DNA from: Dicaeum eximium
Taxonomy: Eukaryota; Chordata; Aves; Passeriformes; Dicaeidae
Direction of reading: 5' to 3'
Assembly (NCBI GenBank): GCA_013396995.1
Contig: VWZP01007500.1
Location: 62,001 to 126,000 of the forward strand
Length of the DNA stretch: 64,000 nt
The notes beneath the pieces were generated by a model that was not told the origin of the DNA, did no database searches, and worked only from the letters and a program-made list of their open reading frames with translations. The position numbers and the translations under genes were made by a program. Below are positions 46,482-58,100 of the stretch, piece by piece (within the stretch, counting starts at the first letter, position 1; every line of letters starts with the position of its first letter).

Positions 46482-46625
46482 GGCCCACCAGAGACCCCCG
46501 AGCCACCGGGAGAACCAGACCCACCCGAGAACCCCTGAGCCACCGGGAGAACCGGACCCATCGGATCCACCAGGAGAACCGGACTCACCGGAGACCCCCG
46601 AGCCACCACATCCACCAGCAGAACC
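46482..46625. repeat. GAGCCACCGGGAGAACC minisatellite
   Basis: About five imperfect copies of a 25-30 bp unit with GAGCCACCGGGAGAACCGGA and CCACCAGGAGAACCGGACTC variants. It is strongly CpG- and GC-rich and follows the N directly. Confidence 0.8.
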
Positions 46626-46659
46626 GCCCCTGGCACAGGTGCCCAGAGCAGCTGTGGCT

Positions 46660-46833
46660 ACCCCTGGATCCCTGGAAGTGTCCAAGGCCAGGCTGGACGG
46701 GCCTTGGAGCAGCCTGGGACAGTGGGAAGTGTCCCTGCCATGGCAGGGGGTGGGACAGGAGTGTTAAGTGTTAAGTTTGAGTGTTAAGGTTCCTTGCAAC
46801 CCAAACCGTTCCACGTGTCTCTGATTTTATGAA
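46660..46833 (+). mobile_element. CR1 LINE 3' end
   Basis: Contains ATCCCTGGAAGTGTCCAAGG, CCAGGCTGGACGGGCCTTGG, AGCAGCCTGGGACAGTGGGA, TGCCATGGCAGGGGGTGGGA and CAACCCAAACCGTTCC, the CR1 3' end in plus orientation. A TGTTAAG stutter lies within it at about 46760-46788. Confidence 0.9.
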
Positions 46834-48514
46834 CACAGTTGTCCCTGTGGGACAGCACTGCCAGGAGTGTGCAGGAACTGCAGCAGGATGCAGGAGCTGC
46901 AGATGCCACCAGGATCAAGCCCCAATTAACCTTGTGTGTTTTTCCTTCCCTGTATCATCTCCAGGAAATTTTCTGAATCTGTCTCAGAGCTGTGTGCTGT
47001 GTCACTCTGGGGCAAGGGGAGCAGTTGGTGCCCTTCAGTATTTTTGTTAAGGGTCTAAAAGCTCAGCTCTGTGCTCAGATGTGCTTGTGCCTCCCAAGCA
47101 GACGCTGTTCCCACTTCCCTTCTCATCACTGCCACAGGGAGCAGGTGATGCCCAGGAAATCCCAAGAAATATTCCTGGCTGACTTGGCAGCTTCTCCTTC
47201 CAGCACAGCCTCACACCAGGTAAATCAGGTAAATCCCCTGTCAGTGGCCACTGAGCACAATTCCCATTCCCCCAAAACTTGAACAACACGGTGGCAAAGC
47301 CCAGCTGGAAACCAGGCAGGAGAACCTCACTTTCCCTTGCTCTGGTACCTCCTGAGGATCTCAGGCCCCTTTGGAGATGGGAACCAAGCTCCCAGTGTGT
47401 GTCACAGAGGGAGAGAAACGAGCCCAAGGTGATGCTTGGGCTGTCACGAGCTCGTTCCCGGTCCCGTTTTGCTGGCACTGGAATTGGCAGGGCCGGAGGA
47501 AGCAGCACTGCAGCACTCGGGTATGGAAATGAGCCGATAAATAGAGCATGACCCGCCTGCGGAGCACGGCAAGGGCACTGCAGCGCCCGGTTCTGGGGAA
47601 ATCTGGGAGCTGATCCCTTCCTCGTGCCGAGCTGTGCCACCGTGGGTGATCCCCGGGGAGGGCAGAGGGAGCACAAGTGCTAACTCACAAACACGCAGGG
47701 AAACAACAAAACCGGGGCCAAACCGTCTCGTTCTTGCAAATTCTTTTTGGTTTGTTCCGTTTTCCCACGGCACATGAGAAAAGTCCTGAAAATTCCTAAT
47801 GGGAAAATGAAAATGAAAGAGGCCGGCGTGTCACGCCCGGCACTGGGTCAGGCTCATCCCTGTGTCCAGGATCCAGCCCCGGCAGGATTTCCTTCACCTG
47901 AGAGCTCCTCGGAGGAGGATGCCGGTGTTACCTGGCAGAAATGGGATGCTGCTGAGGCACTGCGTGAGATCCCCAAAATCCTCTGCGGTAGTGGCACTGC
48001 CCTCAAATATCCCAACCCACCTTCCTCCGTGGTTTGCCTGGAGCTGCAAATCTTCCTCTGCCCTAATCTGTTGAAGCTGAAACCCCGAGGGATGTCTGAG
48101 AGCGACAGCCAGAGCAGCCGTGGAAGTGCGAGTGAGCTGCTCGCCGCTTTTCTCGCTACAGGACAGCTCTGCTGCCTCCCGGGAGGATCCTCACAGCTCC
48201 ATTAGCGTCCATTAGCAGCTTCCTCTCATTGCCTGGCAGTGAGTGCGGTCCTGTGAAAGTTGTCGCGGTGGTCCCGGGGGCTGGAGCTCACGGAGCTGGA
48301 GCAGCCCCGGGCAGGAAGGAACCGCGGGGGCCTCCGCTCCTTCCTTTTCCTGCAGGCTCGGACAACAGCTGGGCAAGCAAAGCAAAGCAAAGCTCCCCAA
48401 AGCAAGGTTTTAATAAGGAGTTTTAATAAAGAGGCACTTCTGGGGTTTTTTATCCCGTGGAGGGGTTTCAGGGCACTGGTCCTTTGCTATTAGGTGAGTT
48501 GTCCCCGCTATTAG

Positions 48515-48758
48515 GCTATTAGGGGTTATTATTATGGATAAAGTGGGCAAGGATGGTGAGATAGGTGAGGATCATTCAGTGCTGAAGGACTGCCAAGGGG
48601 CTGTGAGTGGGACAGGGGAGTGCTGAGGGCTGCAGCTCCCTCTCTGCAGGCACACGCACATTTCCATCTCACAATGGCTCAGCCCCACTGAAATCTGTAG
48701 CAGCCTTTGAGGGACTGAGGATCAAGCACTTTCCCAGCAGCTGTTCCCAGATTTTCCC
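48515..48758 (+). repeat. Long inverted repeat, left arm
   Basis: This segment is the reverse complement of 49381-49630. The inner 95 bp (48661-48755) are identical to the reverse complement of the right arm by my hand alignment. Further out there are substitutions, a 13-bp indel and a small duplication. It matches no repeat family I recognise. Confidence 0.9.
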
Positions 48759-49380
48759 ATGCCATGGCCTGACCATCCCAGTCGCAGAGCCCTTTGCATC
48801 CTGAGCAAAGAGCAAAGGCTGGAAAGGAAGAATTCAGGACTGTGTGGGACAGGAATGGATGGACTCGTACGGCAGAGCTTTGGCCAGGACAAAGCTGCCT
48901 CTCCACTGGGAAGTGGCCTGTCCTGGAGGCCGGGGGAGATCCAGGTGCCCTTCTCCTCCTGGCAGCAGCCGGGCCAGGGCGCTGCGGGCTGGGCTGAGGG
49001 CAGGGAGAGGCGGGAGCCTTTGGCCCCGCTGTGCCCGCACTGCGGCTGGGAATAGCCTCCATAAATACCAAAATGCTTTCAGCGTGACAAGAGTCAGCAG
49101 CTGTGAGTCAGCCTTTGGCACTGCCTGCGGTCACCAACCGTGCTCCCATTGTCCGGGGTCCCCGGAACGCGAGCCCACCCCGGCAGTCCCGCTGCTGCCC
49201 TGGGCTGGGGCACGGCTGAGGCAGCACCTTGTGATTCCCCATGCGGTGATGCCCAGGCTACAGGGATCCGAGGGAAGATTCCGCTTCCCAAGAAGCACTG
49301 GAGCACTTTGTGCATGGCCAGTGTGGGATTCAGTGTGGAAAATGGAGCCTGAGAGCTCGTCCCAAGCTCTTCTCCCAGGA

Positions 49381-49630
49381 AAAAATCTGGGAACAGCTGC
49401 TGGGAAAGTGCTTGATCCTCAGTCCCTCAAAGGCTGCTACAGATTTCAGTGGGGCTGAGCCATTGTGAGATGGAAACGTGCGTGTGCCTGTCCCTGCAGA
49501 GCTGCAGAGAGGGAGCTGCAGCCTTCAGCATTTCCCTGTCCCACTCACAGCCCCTGGCAGCCCTCCAGCACCGAATGATCCTCGCCATCCTTGCCCACTT
49601 TACCCCAGTAAACCCAGAATAATCAGCCTA
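49381..49630 (-). repeat. Long inverted repeat, right arm
   Basis: Reverse-complement partner of 48515-48758, separated by a 622-bp GC-rich loop. It carries an extra CTGCAGAG-type 13-bp tandem copy near 49490-49505. Parallel open frames in the two arms share a 26-residue C-terminal stretch, which is a consequence of the repeat. Confidence 0.9.
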
Positions 49631-51770
49631 TTCTTCTCCAGCCCTTTGTTGCTGCACCCATCCGGAGGCCCTCAGTACACCTTGGCTCTACCTTTCCCCT
49701 TCCTGCCGTCCCTGCTCATTCCTCCTCACCCCTTATTAGCAGTAAGAGCTGTAATTAACATTCTGGCTGTGCCCAGGATCCTCTCCCTTCCCTCCTCGCA
49801 GGGTTTACGGTTTTTCCGTTGAACAAATATGGGAGCAATTCCCCTGAATTGCCAATCCCTATCAGTGCTGGCGTGGGGCACAGCAAACAGAGCTGATTGT
49901 GAGGGGGAAAAGTGAGTGTGGAAAGCAATTGTTCTCCTTGAATTCACCTTGATAACAGAGACGCCAGCTCCAAGACAAAAGCTGTTTCATGGTTCCATGC
50001 CCTGGGGTTGCAGGAGTCTCACTCCTGAAAAAGGAAAAGCTGGTGGTATTAGTTTAAAAATCAGTTCAGAGGTGGGAAGGAGAGTCCAGGCAGCGTGAGA
50101 AGAGCTGGGCTTCGTTTCCTTTTCTTCTTCCACTACCATGAAACCTCCAGCAACTCTCCTACCCTGGAGAAGAGAACTTTATCAGGATTATTTGTTTGGA
50201 AGCTGTCAGCAGCTGTAGTTCAGAGGTTAATGTCTCTCCATCGCCGTGCTGTCAGTGTGTGCAGAAATGCTTCTGCTGAGAGGTCACTGGAGCACAAACA
50301 AGGTGTGAAGTCCCCCCACCTGTGCACCTGCACCACGAACCCAGCTGCCAGCAGGATTTAGGGCCAGGTTTCTTTACAGCAGGAATAGCCCAACCTTGCA
50401 CCAGTGGGAACCAAACCCCTGAGGATCTCGGTCTGCAGAGGAGAAGCCTCTGTATCTGTGGGTACACACGAACACAAGCATCTCCAGGATTTCTCCTCCA
50501 GGATTTCTCCTCCAGGAGAGCCCCCCCTTGCTGAGGAGCTCTGGAGGCTTCTCCCAGCACACAGTTCCTCTGGGATAGCCAGTGGCCAGCGAGTCTGAAC
50601 CAGCTTATGGATTTAATGATGAAACTGCTGCTGGCTTACTGCGTTGGGCAAGTCCTGCTGCCCAGCAGCTCAGCCTGGGAGTGACCAGGACAGCCTCCCC
50701 TGAAAATCCCTGGGATTTAGTGCTGATAGTTACTGGAAAGGCTCCAAGTGTGGGTTTTTTCAGGCAGCATCTCCACAGCCCTGTGTCACTGATCACGTCC
50801 AGGAGTGTGGAAGTGCTCACTGATCCATGGCTAACGTGCTCTTTGGAGGTGTCCGAGGTGCTCTGGCTCTGGCTGGCTGGGAGCAGAGCCTGAGGCAGTG
50901 CCTGGAGGCCAAAGGATAGAGAACAGCTCCCAGAGGCTCAGCCACAGCAGCAGGAGTGCTGCTGCTCCCCTGGAAACACAGGAAACACTTCCCACCTGGA
51001 TGGTCCCAGGGCTGAGCCTTCACACCACGCTGTCCTTGTGGAGCTGGTGAGAGGCCTGGAGCAGGCACTGGGAAGATCCTCTGGTTCCTGAGAACCCTCA
51101 GAAAACCCAGCTGAGGGTCCCCAGGACTCTGCTGGCAGAGGTGTCTCCAGGGGGACTGTGGGGACTCTCTGCAAGGGGATGGTGTCACTTGGCACAGGCT
51201 GAAATGTGTCTGTGGTGGGGAGCCAGGAGGGTTCATGATTCACTGAGTGCCTGACATCAGTGTGGAATGGCTCATGGCTGGATCCAGGGTGGGTCCTGGA
51301 AGTTTCTTTCTAAGGAAAGTTTTGGACAATGACATCCCAGCTTCTGACGATGGGTGATGCCATGTGGGACAACCTGTGCTGCCTTTTCCTGTCTTCCCAC
51401 AGCAGCAGGGGGGCAGGTGCTCCCCATGCGAGGTTTCCTCACTGGAAATGATCCATCAAAAGCTGCTGCTAAGGCAAGAAGAGCTCAGTCTCCAACTCTT
51501 CCGAGGTTCTGAGAGCACAATGCACCTGCAGATGCAGGCTGTGGAGAGCTGGCCTGTGCTCTTTGCTTGCTTTAACCATCTGGGAAACACCCCAGAGAAA
51601 TCCAAGGCGTTCATCCTGGGGCACAGCTCCTCAGGACAGTCATGTGCTGAGCATCAGCATCCTTGGGGCAGGGAGCCTTGGGATGCCAGGTTTCTTTTGG
51701 GCTTGTCTGTAGCTCTTTGGCACGTGGTCAAACCGTAGCAGTGTCACCCAGCACCCTCCAAAAAGAGAGA

Positions 51771-52100
51771 TGTCGCCCTGAGTTTTAGTTTTCTGATGTT
51801 TTAGTTTCTATGATAAAAGTTCTCACGAGGTTTTTCTGTAAACACGCAGGTCTTTCTATAAACATGACAATGTTGTCCTTCACTGTTATTTTGTTTTTCA
51901 TTCCTTCTCCTGGGAGGAGAAAGGTTGATGGACTTTTCTATTGACCAGTGTGGTTGGAAAGGTTGGAAACTTTCTCTCCAATCCCTGGCCGTTCTCAAAA
52001 CTCTATATAAATGCATGAATTCAAAATAAATTCCCTCTTTGCCTTTCCCTGGTCCAGTGTGGTGGTCTCTCTGCTGTTCATGTCGCACTCTCTAGTGACA
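51771..52100 (+). mobile_element. Solo LTR of an endogenous retrovirus
   Basis: The element begins TGTCGCCCTGAG and ends CTCTAGTGACA, so its ends form the inverted pair TGTC/GACA. A TATA box (TATATAAA) lies at about 52003 and AATAAA at about 52025, followed by a T/G-rich stretch: a compact U3-R-U5 layout of 330 bp. Flanks GAGA and GAGG could be a decayed target duplication. No retroviral gene lies next to it. Confidence 0.72.
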
Positions 52101-55100
52101 GAGGGGTTTTTTCCGTGCTCCACCAGCCTCATCCTCTCTCCTTGACGTCAGTGGTTTTCCCCTGGCAGCGCCCGGCGTGTGCGGGCACAGACCCGGAGCT
52201 GTGCTCAGCCCTGCCCACGCTTCTGGCACGTTCTGGGCCAGCTCTGCTGCTCTTCCATCGCCTCCTGCACCGCAGGACACGGAGCTTTCCCTGTCCTTTC
52301 CCTGCTCCCCACCGGCTCTGACGCTTCCAAGCGTGATGAGGCTTCCCTGCAGCCTCGCACTTTCAGGCCGTGAAAACCGTAACTGTGAGGTCTAGAAAAC
52401 AAAAGGTCCTTTCTCAGTGAGAGGAGGCTGATTAACAGCGCCTCAGGGGAACCGAAGGGCCTCGTCACCCTTCTGAGTAAATATGTTTTGTTATTCCCTG
52501 AAAAGGGTGACTCACCTGGCGAGGAAGCCGCACGTGGCTGGTACAGGAGCCCCGCGGAACAGGGTCCAGGGGAGGTGTGAGGGGCTGGCCCTGCCCCACA
52601 ACAGCCTCTCCTCGAGTCCCCAAACGCCGAGGAGCTCAACCCCCCCAGTGCTGAATGCTTTGGGCCCTGCACAGCCGAGCAGTGCTGGACACGGTGCCCA
52701 CAACAGAGCAAGGGGCTGGTTTGGTTGGGGGAACCTCTGGGGGTGTTTGGACACGGCAGCAGGACCCAGTTACAGAGCCTTGGGCGTGTTTGGGATCTGC
52801 TCTCCTGCCCTGTGCCACTGGTGGAGTACAAGGCAGGTCAGGAACCCCTCAGAGGGGTCCTTGGGAGCTGCCCAGACCTGCTCTGCTTGTACCAGCTGTG
52901 CCATCAATCCCCGGAATGCCACAGCCCCTCTGTGGCTTTTTCAGCCAGGTATTGCAGCACTTCACATGTTTTCCTCTTTTCCAAAGACCCCAGAGGAAGG
53001 AGGAACACTGGAGGAGTGAGGAGAGGAGAAGGAAGGAGGAAGATAGAAGCAGACTGCTTTCTGCACAGATTTACTGCTCAATCAACTTCCCAGGACACTT
53101 CTGAAATGTTGGACATGGTGTCACTTCATGTCACCTGTGTCAGACTTCTGCAAGGTTTTCCAGAGCTGGTAGCAGGAGAGGGTTGGTGTCAGTGGCAACT
53201 CGGGACACAGGGCAGAGCAGCTGCTTGGGCCAATTCACGAGTTTTATTTGTTCTTTTTTTAGCTGTCAGGTTAATACTTTGTCCTTTATGAGCACCTCCT
53301 GGGCAGGGCCGTGTCTGGAGAAATCTGCTCTGCACAGACAGGTCGGGTTTAGCCAAGGAGAGAAGAGGCAGAGGAGGTACCTTCAGAGGGGTCACAGAGA
53401 ATTCTGCCACAGCCGCTGCCGAGAGCGGTTCCCACACTGAAGAAGGACCTGGAGGACAATCCCTTCTTCCAACCCTTCTGCACGGCCCCAACACTTCAGG
53501 TCCAAGGCCTCCCACCTTGCCTGCCCCCATCCTGCAGCCCCTGGAGCTCCATGGATCACCTCCCCTCACACAGGAACCAAACCCTCGAGGTGACAAAGAG
53601 AGGGATGTTTCATCCTTTTCTCCTCGTTTGCACAGGTGCATTCCAGGGAAGCACTCCCAATTTATTCATAACCAATATTTGTTCCTCTGAAAATATTCTT
53701 TTGTGTTGGGTCCTTCGTTGGTGTCTGGCCGTTTATTTTGCTGAAACCCCAGAAACAAGGATCCACACATTTGCAGCCCTGCAGGAGGGACTCTGTGGCT
53801 CTCTGCCTCTCTTGTTCTTCCTCCAGCCTGTCCTGTGGCTGCTCCAGTTTTTCTTGGCCATGTCCAGCTGTGAGCAGAGTGCTCTCCCCCAGCCAGTCTC
53901 TCATTTCCCTCTGTTTCCTCCTGGGAACAGAAAAGTGCCATTAACTGGCTGCTGACCACCCCATCCCATCCATGCTACCATGGTGCTGCCCACTTGCACA
54001 CCCATATCACCATGTATAAAGTTTAGGGGATCTGTTGCTTGTTAATAATGTTTAGGGCCTTCAGGGTGGGAAAATCCAGGACGATGCAGAGGCTTGTTCC
54101 AGGTGGGATTTTCACTGCAGGGTACGTTCACCTGCGCAGGTGAACTGACTGGCATGTGGTTCTCCCAGGCATTTCTGCTTCAATCCCAAACCTCTGCAGT
54201 AAATTCAGTGTAACCTGGGTTCTAACTGGGCTTACAAAGCCCTGATGTAACATTTTTATACCTGTGTGACACAGATTCAGGGGCAGGGCAGAACACTTTG
54301 CTGCGTGGACAACCCTCCCTGCACCCCATTAATTTTTCCCTGCTGATCTTCTGTGGATTCAGAGAGCAGAAATAAAATGTAACAGCTTGGCCAAAGAGCC
54401 ACTGAACTCCTTGGCCTCACTGCCAAAGCCAGAGGTAAATGATGTTTTTTCTGAGGGGTCTTGTGATATCTCTGCATTTGCTTCAGCGCTGGGGAGGAGT
54501 TTGACAGCCCTGCTACAAACAAACCATTTTCTGTAGCAGCTGCTCCCCCAGGCCATCTCCTCATGCCTTGCACAACACAGACAGAAAAGCAGAGAGAAAA
54601 GACAGAAAAGCAACGTTAGGGCAGGGCAAGAATTGCAATTTGGCTTCCTAAGTGCCAATAGCAGTAACATCCCACTGCCTTGACAGAGAATTGCATCACT
54701 CCAGGACACAGAGGCCTCCTCAGCCTGGGGCCAACACTGGATAAGTGAACACACAGCAAACAGCTTTGCACTGATTTCTGGGATGCTGAGCATGTTGATG
54801 TCAGCAGAAGGTGACAGGGGAAGGTGACAGTGGAGGTGTCAGCACCTTCCTTTGGGGAGGCCACTCTGTCTCCACTGGTGAGTCCCATCCAATCCCCACC
54901 TCCATGAGCCAGGTGGAGCTGGGCACTGGGATGGGGTGGCACAGCACAGGGTCACTTTGGGGGGATTTCTCCAAAGGACGTGCCTAGCCCTGATCACATT
55001 TTATCCTTCTGAGCTTCCCAGGGCTGTGAACAGAGTCAAAGTCTGTGTGTGCTCAGAGCTGGCTGCAAACAACAAGACCAGAGCATGGAGACACGTTGTT

Positions 55101-58100
55101 CTGCTGCCAAAACCTTCCTGTTCCCCCAGCCTTGGTGTTTCCCTGTCCTTTATAACCACCCCAGGACAGAGAGGATGCTCAGCTTGAGGGAGTCAGGCTG
55201 ATGTGGGTGTGATACTGAACGTCCTCCAGGTTAGAAATTCCATCTGTCAAGGATGTCATCCAGGTGAGTTTTACCAGCCAGGAAAAGGAAAGCTGCCGGG
55301 AAATCCCTCCCACTGCAATCCCACAGCCATCCCAGATGGGAAGGGGCTGTGCTGGCCATGTCAAACTGTTTGCCGAGGGATGTAGGGACAGGAAAAAACA
55401 ATGGCTGGTAATAAATGGAATGTTGGAAAGATTGTAAAGTGAGATGAAGGAATTTAAGGCAGGGAGTTTATATGGCCTATTTCCTGATAAAATCAGAGGT
55501 TTCAAAGTGTTCCTTCACAGTGTGACAACACTGCAGCGAGCCCAAGGCATTTATGGGCAGCAGAATAGGCAGTTTCCTTGAAAAAGGATATTTCAGAGAC
55601 ATAGTTTTAAAGGTTGCTCCATGGCTCTCTGCCCACTGACACTGGAAGAAACCCTTGAGCCAAATTGTACAGCAATCCAGAAGGATGCTCGGGGGTCATT
55701 TATTATCCCCCTGCTCCCAATGTGGGAATGCTGAGTGCAGCAGTCAGGGTTGGACACTGCAAACACATGTTTGGGACAGGGTCACCTTTCAATATGTTTT
55801 TCAATCTTCTCCCTGTGATACACCAGGGATAACAGTCCAGTGATGACGGCGTGGGCAGACCCTTGGATGGTGACAGATGCCCTTTAACCGATGGTGATAA
55901 CATCTTCCCCTTTGAACCAATCTCCTCCTTAAAGCAGCACCTTTGCCACGAGGCAATGACACAGGACAGGCTGTCCCCACCTCTCCTGCTCCTCCCAGAA
56001 ATGTGTCTGTGGTGCCTGCAGCACTCAGGAGCAACTGGTACCTCTGGAAAGAAGCAGAAGGAACTCAACTCCAATGCTCCAGCTGGAGAGGAGCCTGTGC
56101 TCGTTGTTCCCACCTCATTTATTGTCACAGCTGACAGCCGAGATTCGGACAGGCTGAAGCACAGTCCCCACCAGTCCTGCCCCACCGACAGTGCCATGGC
56201 TGAGGGCTGGGCAGGGGGTGCTGCTGCCCGGGGATGCAGGGGCAGGCACAGTCCTGTAGCACCCACTGCTCACCTGCCCCAAGCAGGTTACCTTGCTCTG
56301 CTCCAGCTGCTCCAAGCCGGCAGCTCTCTGCCTGCAGCCCTCCCAGCCTGGCCCCTCGCCAGCCCTGCGCTGCCCCAAACCCCGCGTCTGGGTCTTCCCT
56401 CTTGCACCACACCTGCGGGACACGGAGGGGCGGCGAAACTCGGCCCAGGTGGGAGGGACCGGGCTCCGGTTAAAGCCAAGCTCCCAGAGAACCTGCTCCT
56501 TGCACAGACCCACCCTTGTGGTTTATGAGCTCCAGGTGCCGGAGGTGCTGCGGTGGAGCCGCGCCGGAGTGGGGACGAGCTGCTGCAGCCCAGGTACCTC
56601 CGAGTGCTGATTGCCAGGGCCATCTCTGCCTTTGCCGTGCCTCTTCATGAGTCTTTTTTTCTCTTTCAGTTCTCACGCTAATGCTGCGTGCAGCTCCTAT
56701 CGGTTCTTCCCTTCCATCGCTCCTCTTGCTGCCGCTTTGCATTTAGCTGGGGGTTATTCTCGTGCCTTGGGAGGAATCTGCTGCAGGGATCTCAAATAAG
56801 CCAGGATGTGGTTTTTCCTGCCCCAGCGGTGCTGCCGGTGGGCAGACACTGAACAGTGGTGATCCAGGATGGGGAAGGCTGCTGGATAATGCTGAGAGCA
56901 GTGGTGTGGAATTATGCACATCGCTCTAGCTGAGGTTCTGAGGTTTTCTCAGTAGTCCATGGCGTTTCTGACATGAGCAATTACCTTTCTTACCCTTTTG
57001 AAGCCTATTTAAGATTTCCAGTGGTGTTTGTTGTCCGTGCATGTGTCCAAGCACATGTTTCCTCCACTGCCTCAAGTGAGCTCAGCTGAGGTGAGGTGGC
57101 TGGAAGTGCGTGCTCCAGTATCTCCTTCCTCCCTGTGGGAGGCTGTGGTGTGGGAATTGTGGAGAGCTCAAGGCCATAAGAGTGCCACGTGGGAGCAGAA
57201 GTGTCAGTGGCTGAGGCAGAGGTTTGTGTGGGGCTCCGAATTACTCAGGGTGTTGTGGTACCACTGAACCTTCTCAAGCCACAGCCAGCCAGGAAGGTCA
57301 AAGCTGGAAATGGGGTCAGTAACAAAAATGCTGTGAAACCAAAACCAGGTTCTGGGCCTCTATGTTTGTGTCAGAGGAGAGGGGTTGTCAGGAGGACGGC
57401 ATAGAAGCCGTGCGGATCTGCTGCTGGTGTAGGCAGATGTATTGGGAGGAAAATGGAGTCTGAGGAGGGGAGGAAATGAATCTAGTCCCAGCTCTACTGC
57501 TTGGACACAAGGGAAGAGCCTGAAGCAGGTTCTGATGCTTCATGATGTTCCAGGCCTGGGTGCAGCGCTGTGCACTGCAGGGGATGTGCCCAGGCCAGCA
57601 CAGATGTTCAGGGCCCTCCTGAAACTCCTGCAGTGTGCAGAGCCCCCCGTGCAGCAGCTGCCACCCTCTCCCTCCCCTTGGCACCCCTGAAATGTAGGGA
57701 AACATCCTCTTGTGCTGCAGATTGCTCTGGTGCTGCCTGGCGAGTCCCACAAGGGCTGGAGGGAGATGTTCCCATGGTCTCAGAGAAGAAACATCCTGGC
57801 TGGTGCTCCAAGGAGCTCGTTAGTGTCTGTTCCTGTAACTCATCTCAAACATTCTTAGGATTTGCTAATTTAGCCTATTTTTAGACAGACACCCTGCTCT
57901 AAAGATGCTGTTGTTCCTGATCCTCCCATGTCAACTGCTCACCCACAAAGAAGGGAGGGGAAACTTCTCCTGCTGTGCTGGGACCTCTCTTGGAAACGAG
58001 GACCAGGCTCTGTGCTGATCTTGTACCCAGAGAAGCTCCTGCCAGAGAGGAAAGAGCTGTCCCGGGAGAGGAAAAGGCTGTGATGCAGTGGGAGGGGGAG

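Noticed and set aside
48844..49458. 204-codon open frame sharing a C-terminus with a minus-strand frame at 48679-49071
   Set aside because: The shared C-terminus is explained by the DNA inverted repeat, not by a gene pair.
55851..56528. 225-codon open frame
   Set aside because: GC-rich spacer with no conserved domain; competing frames on the other strand.
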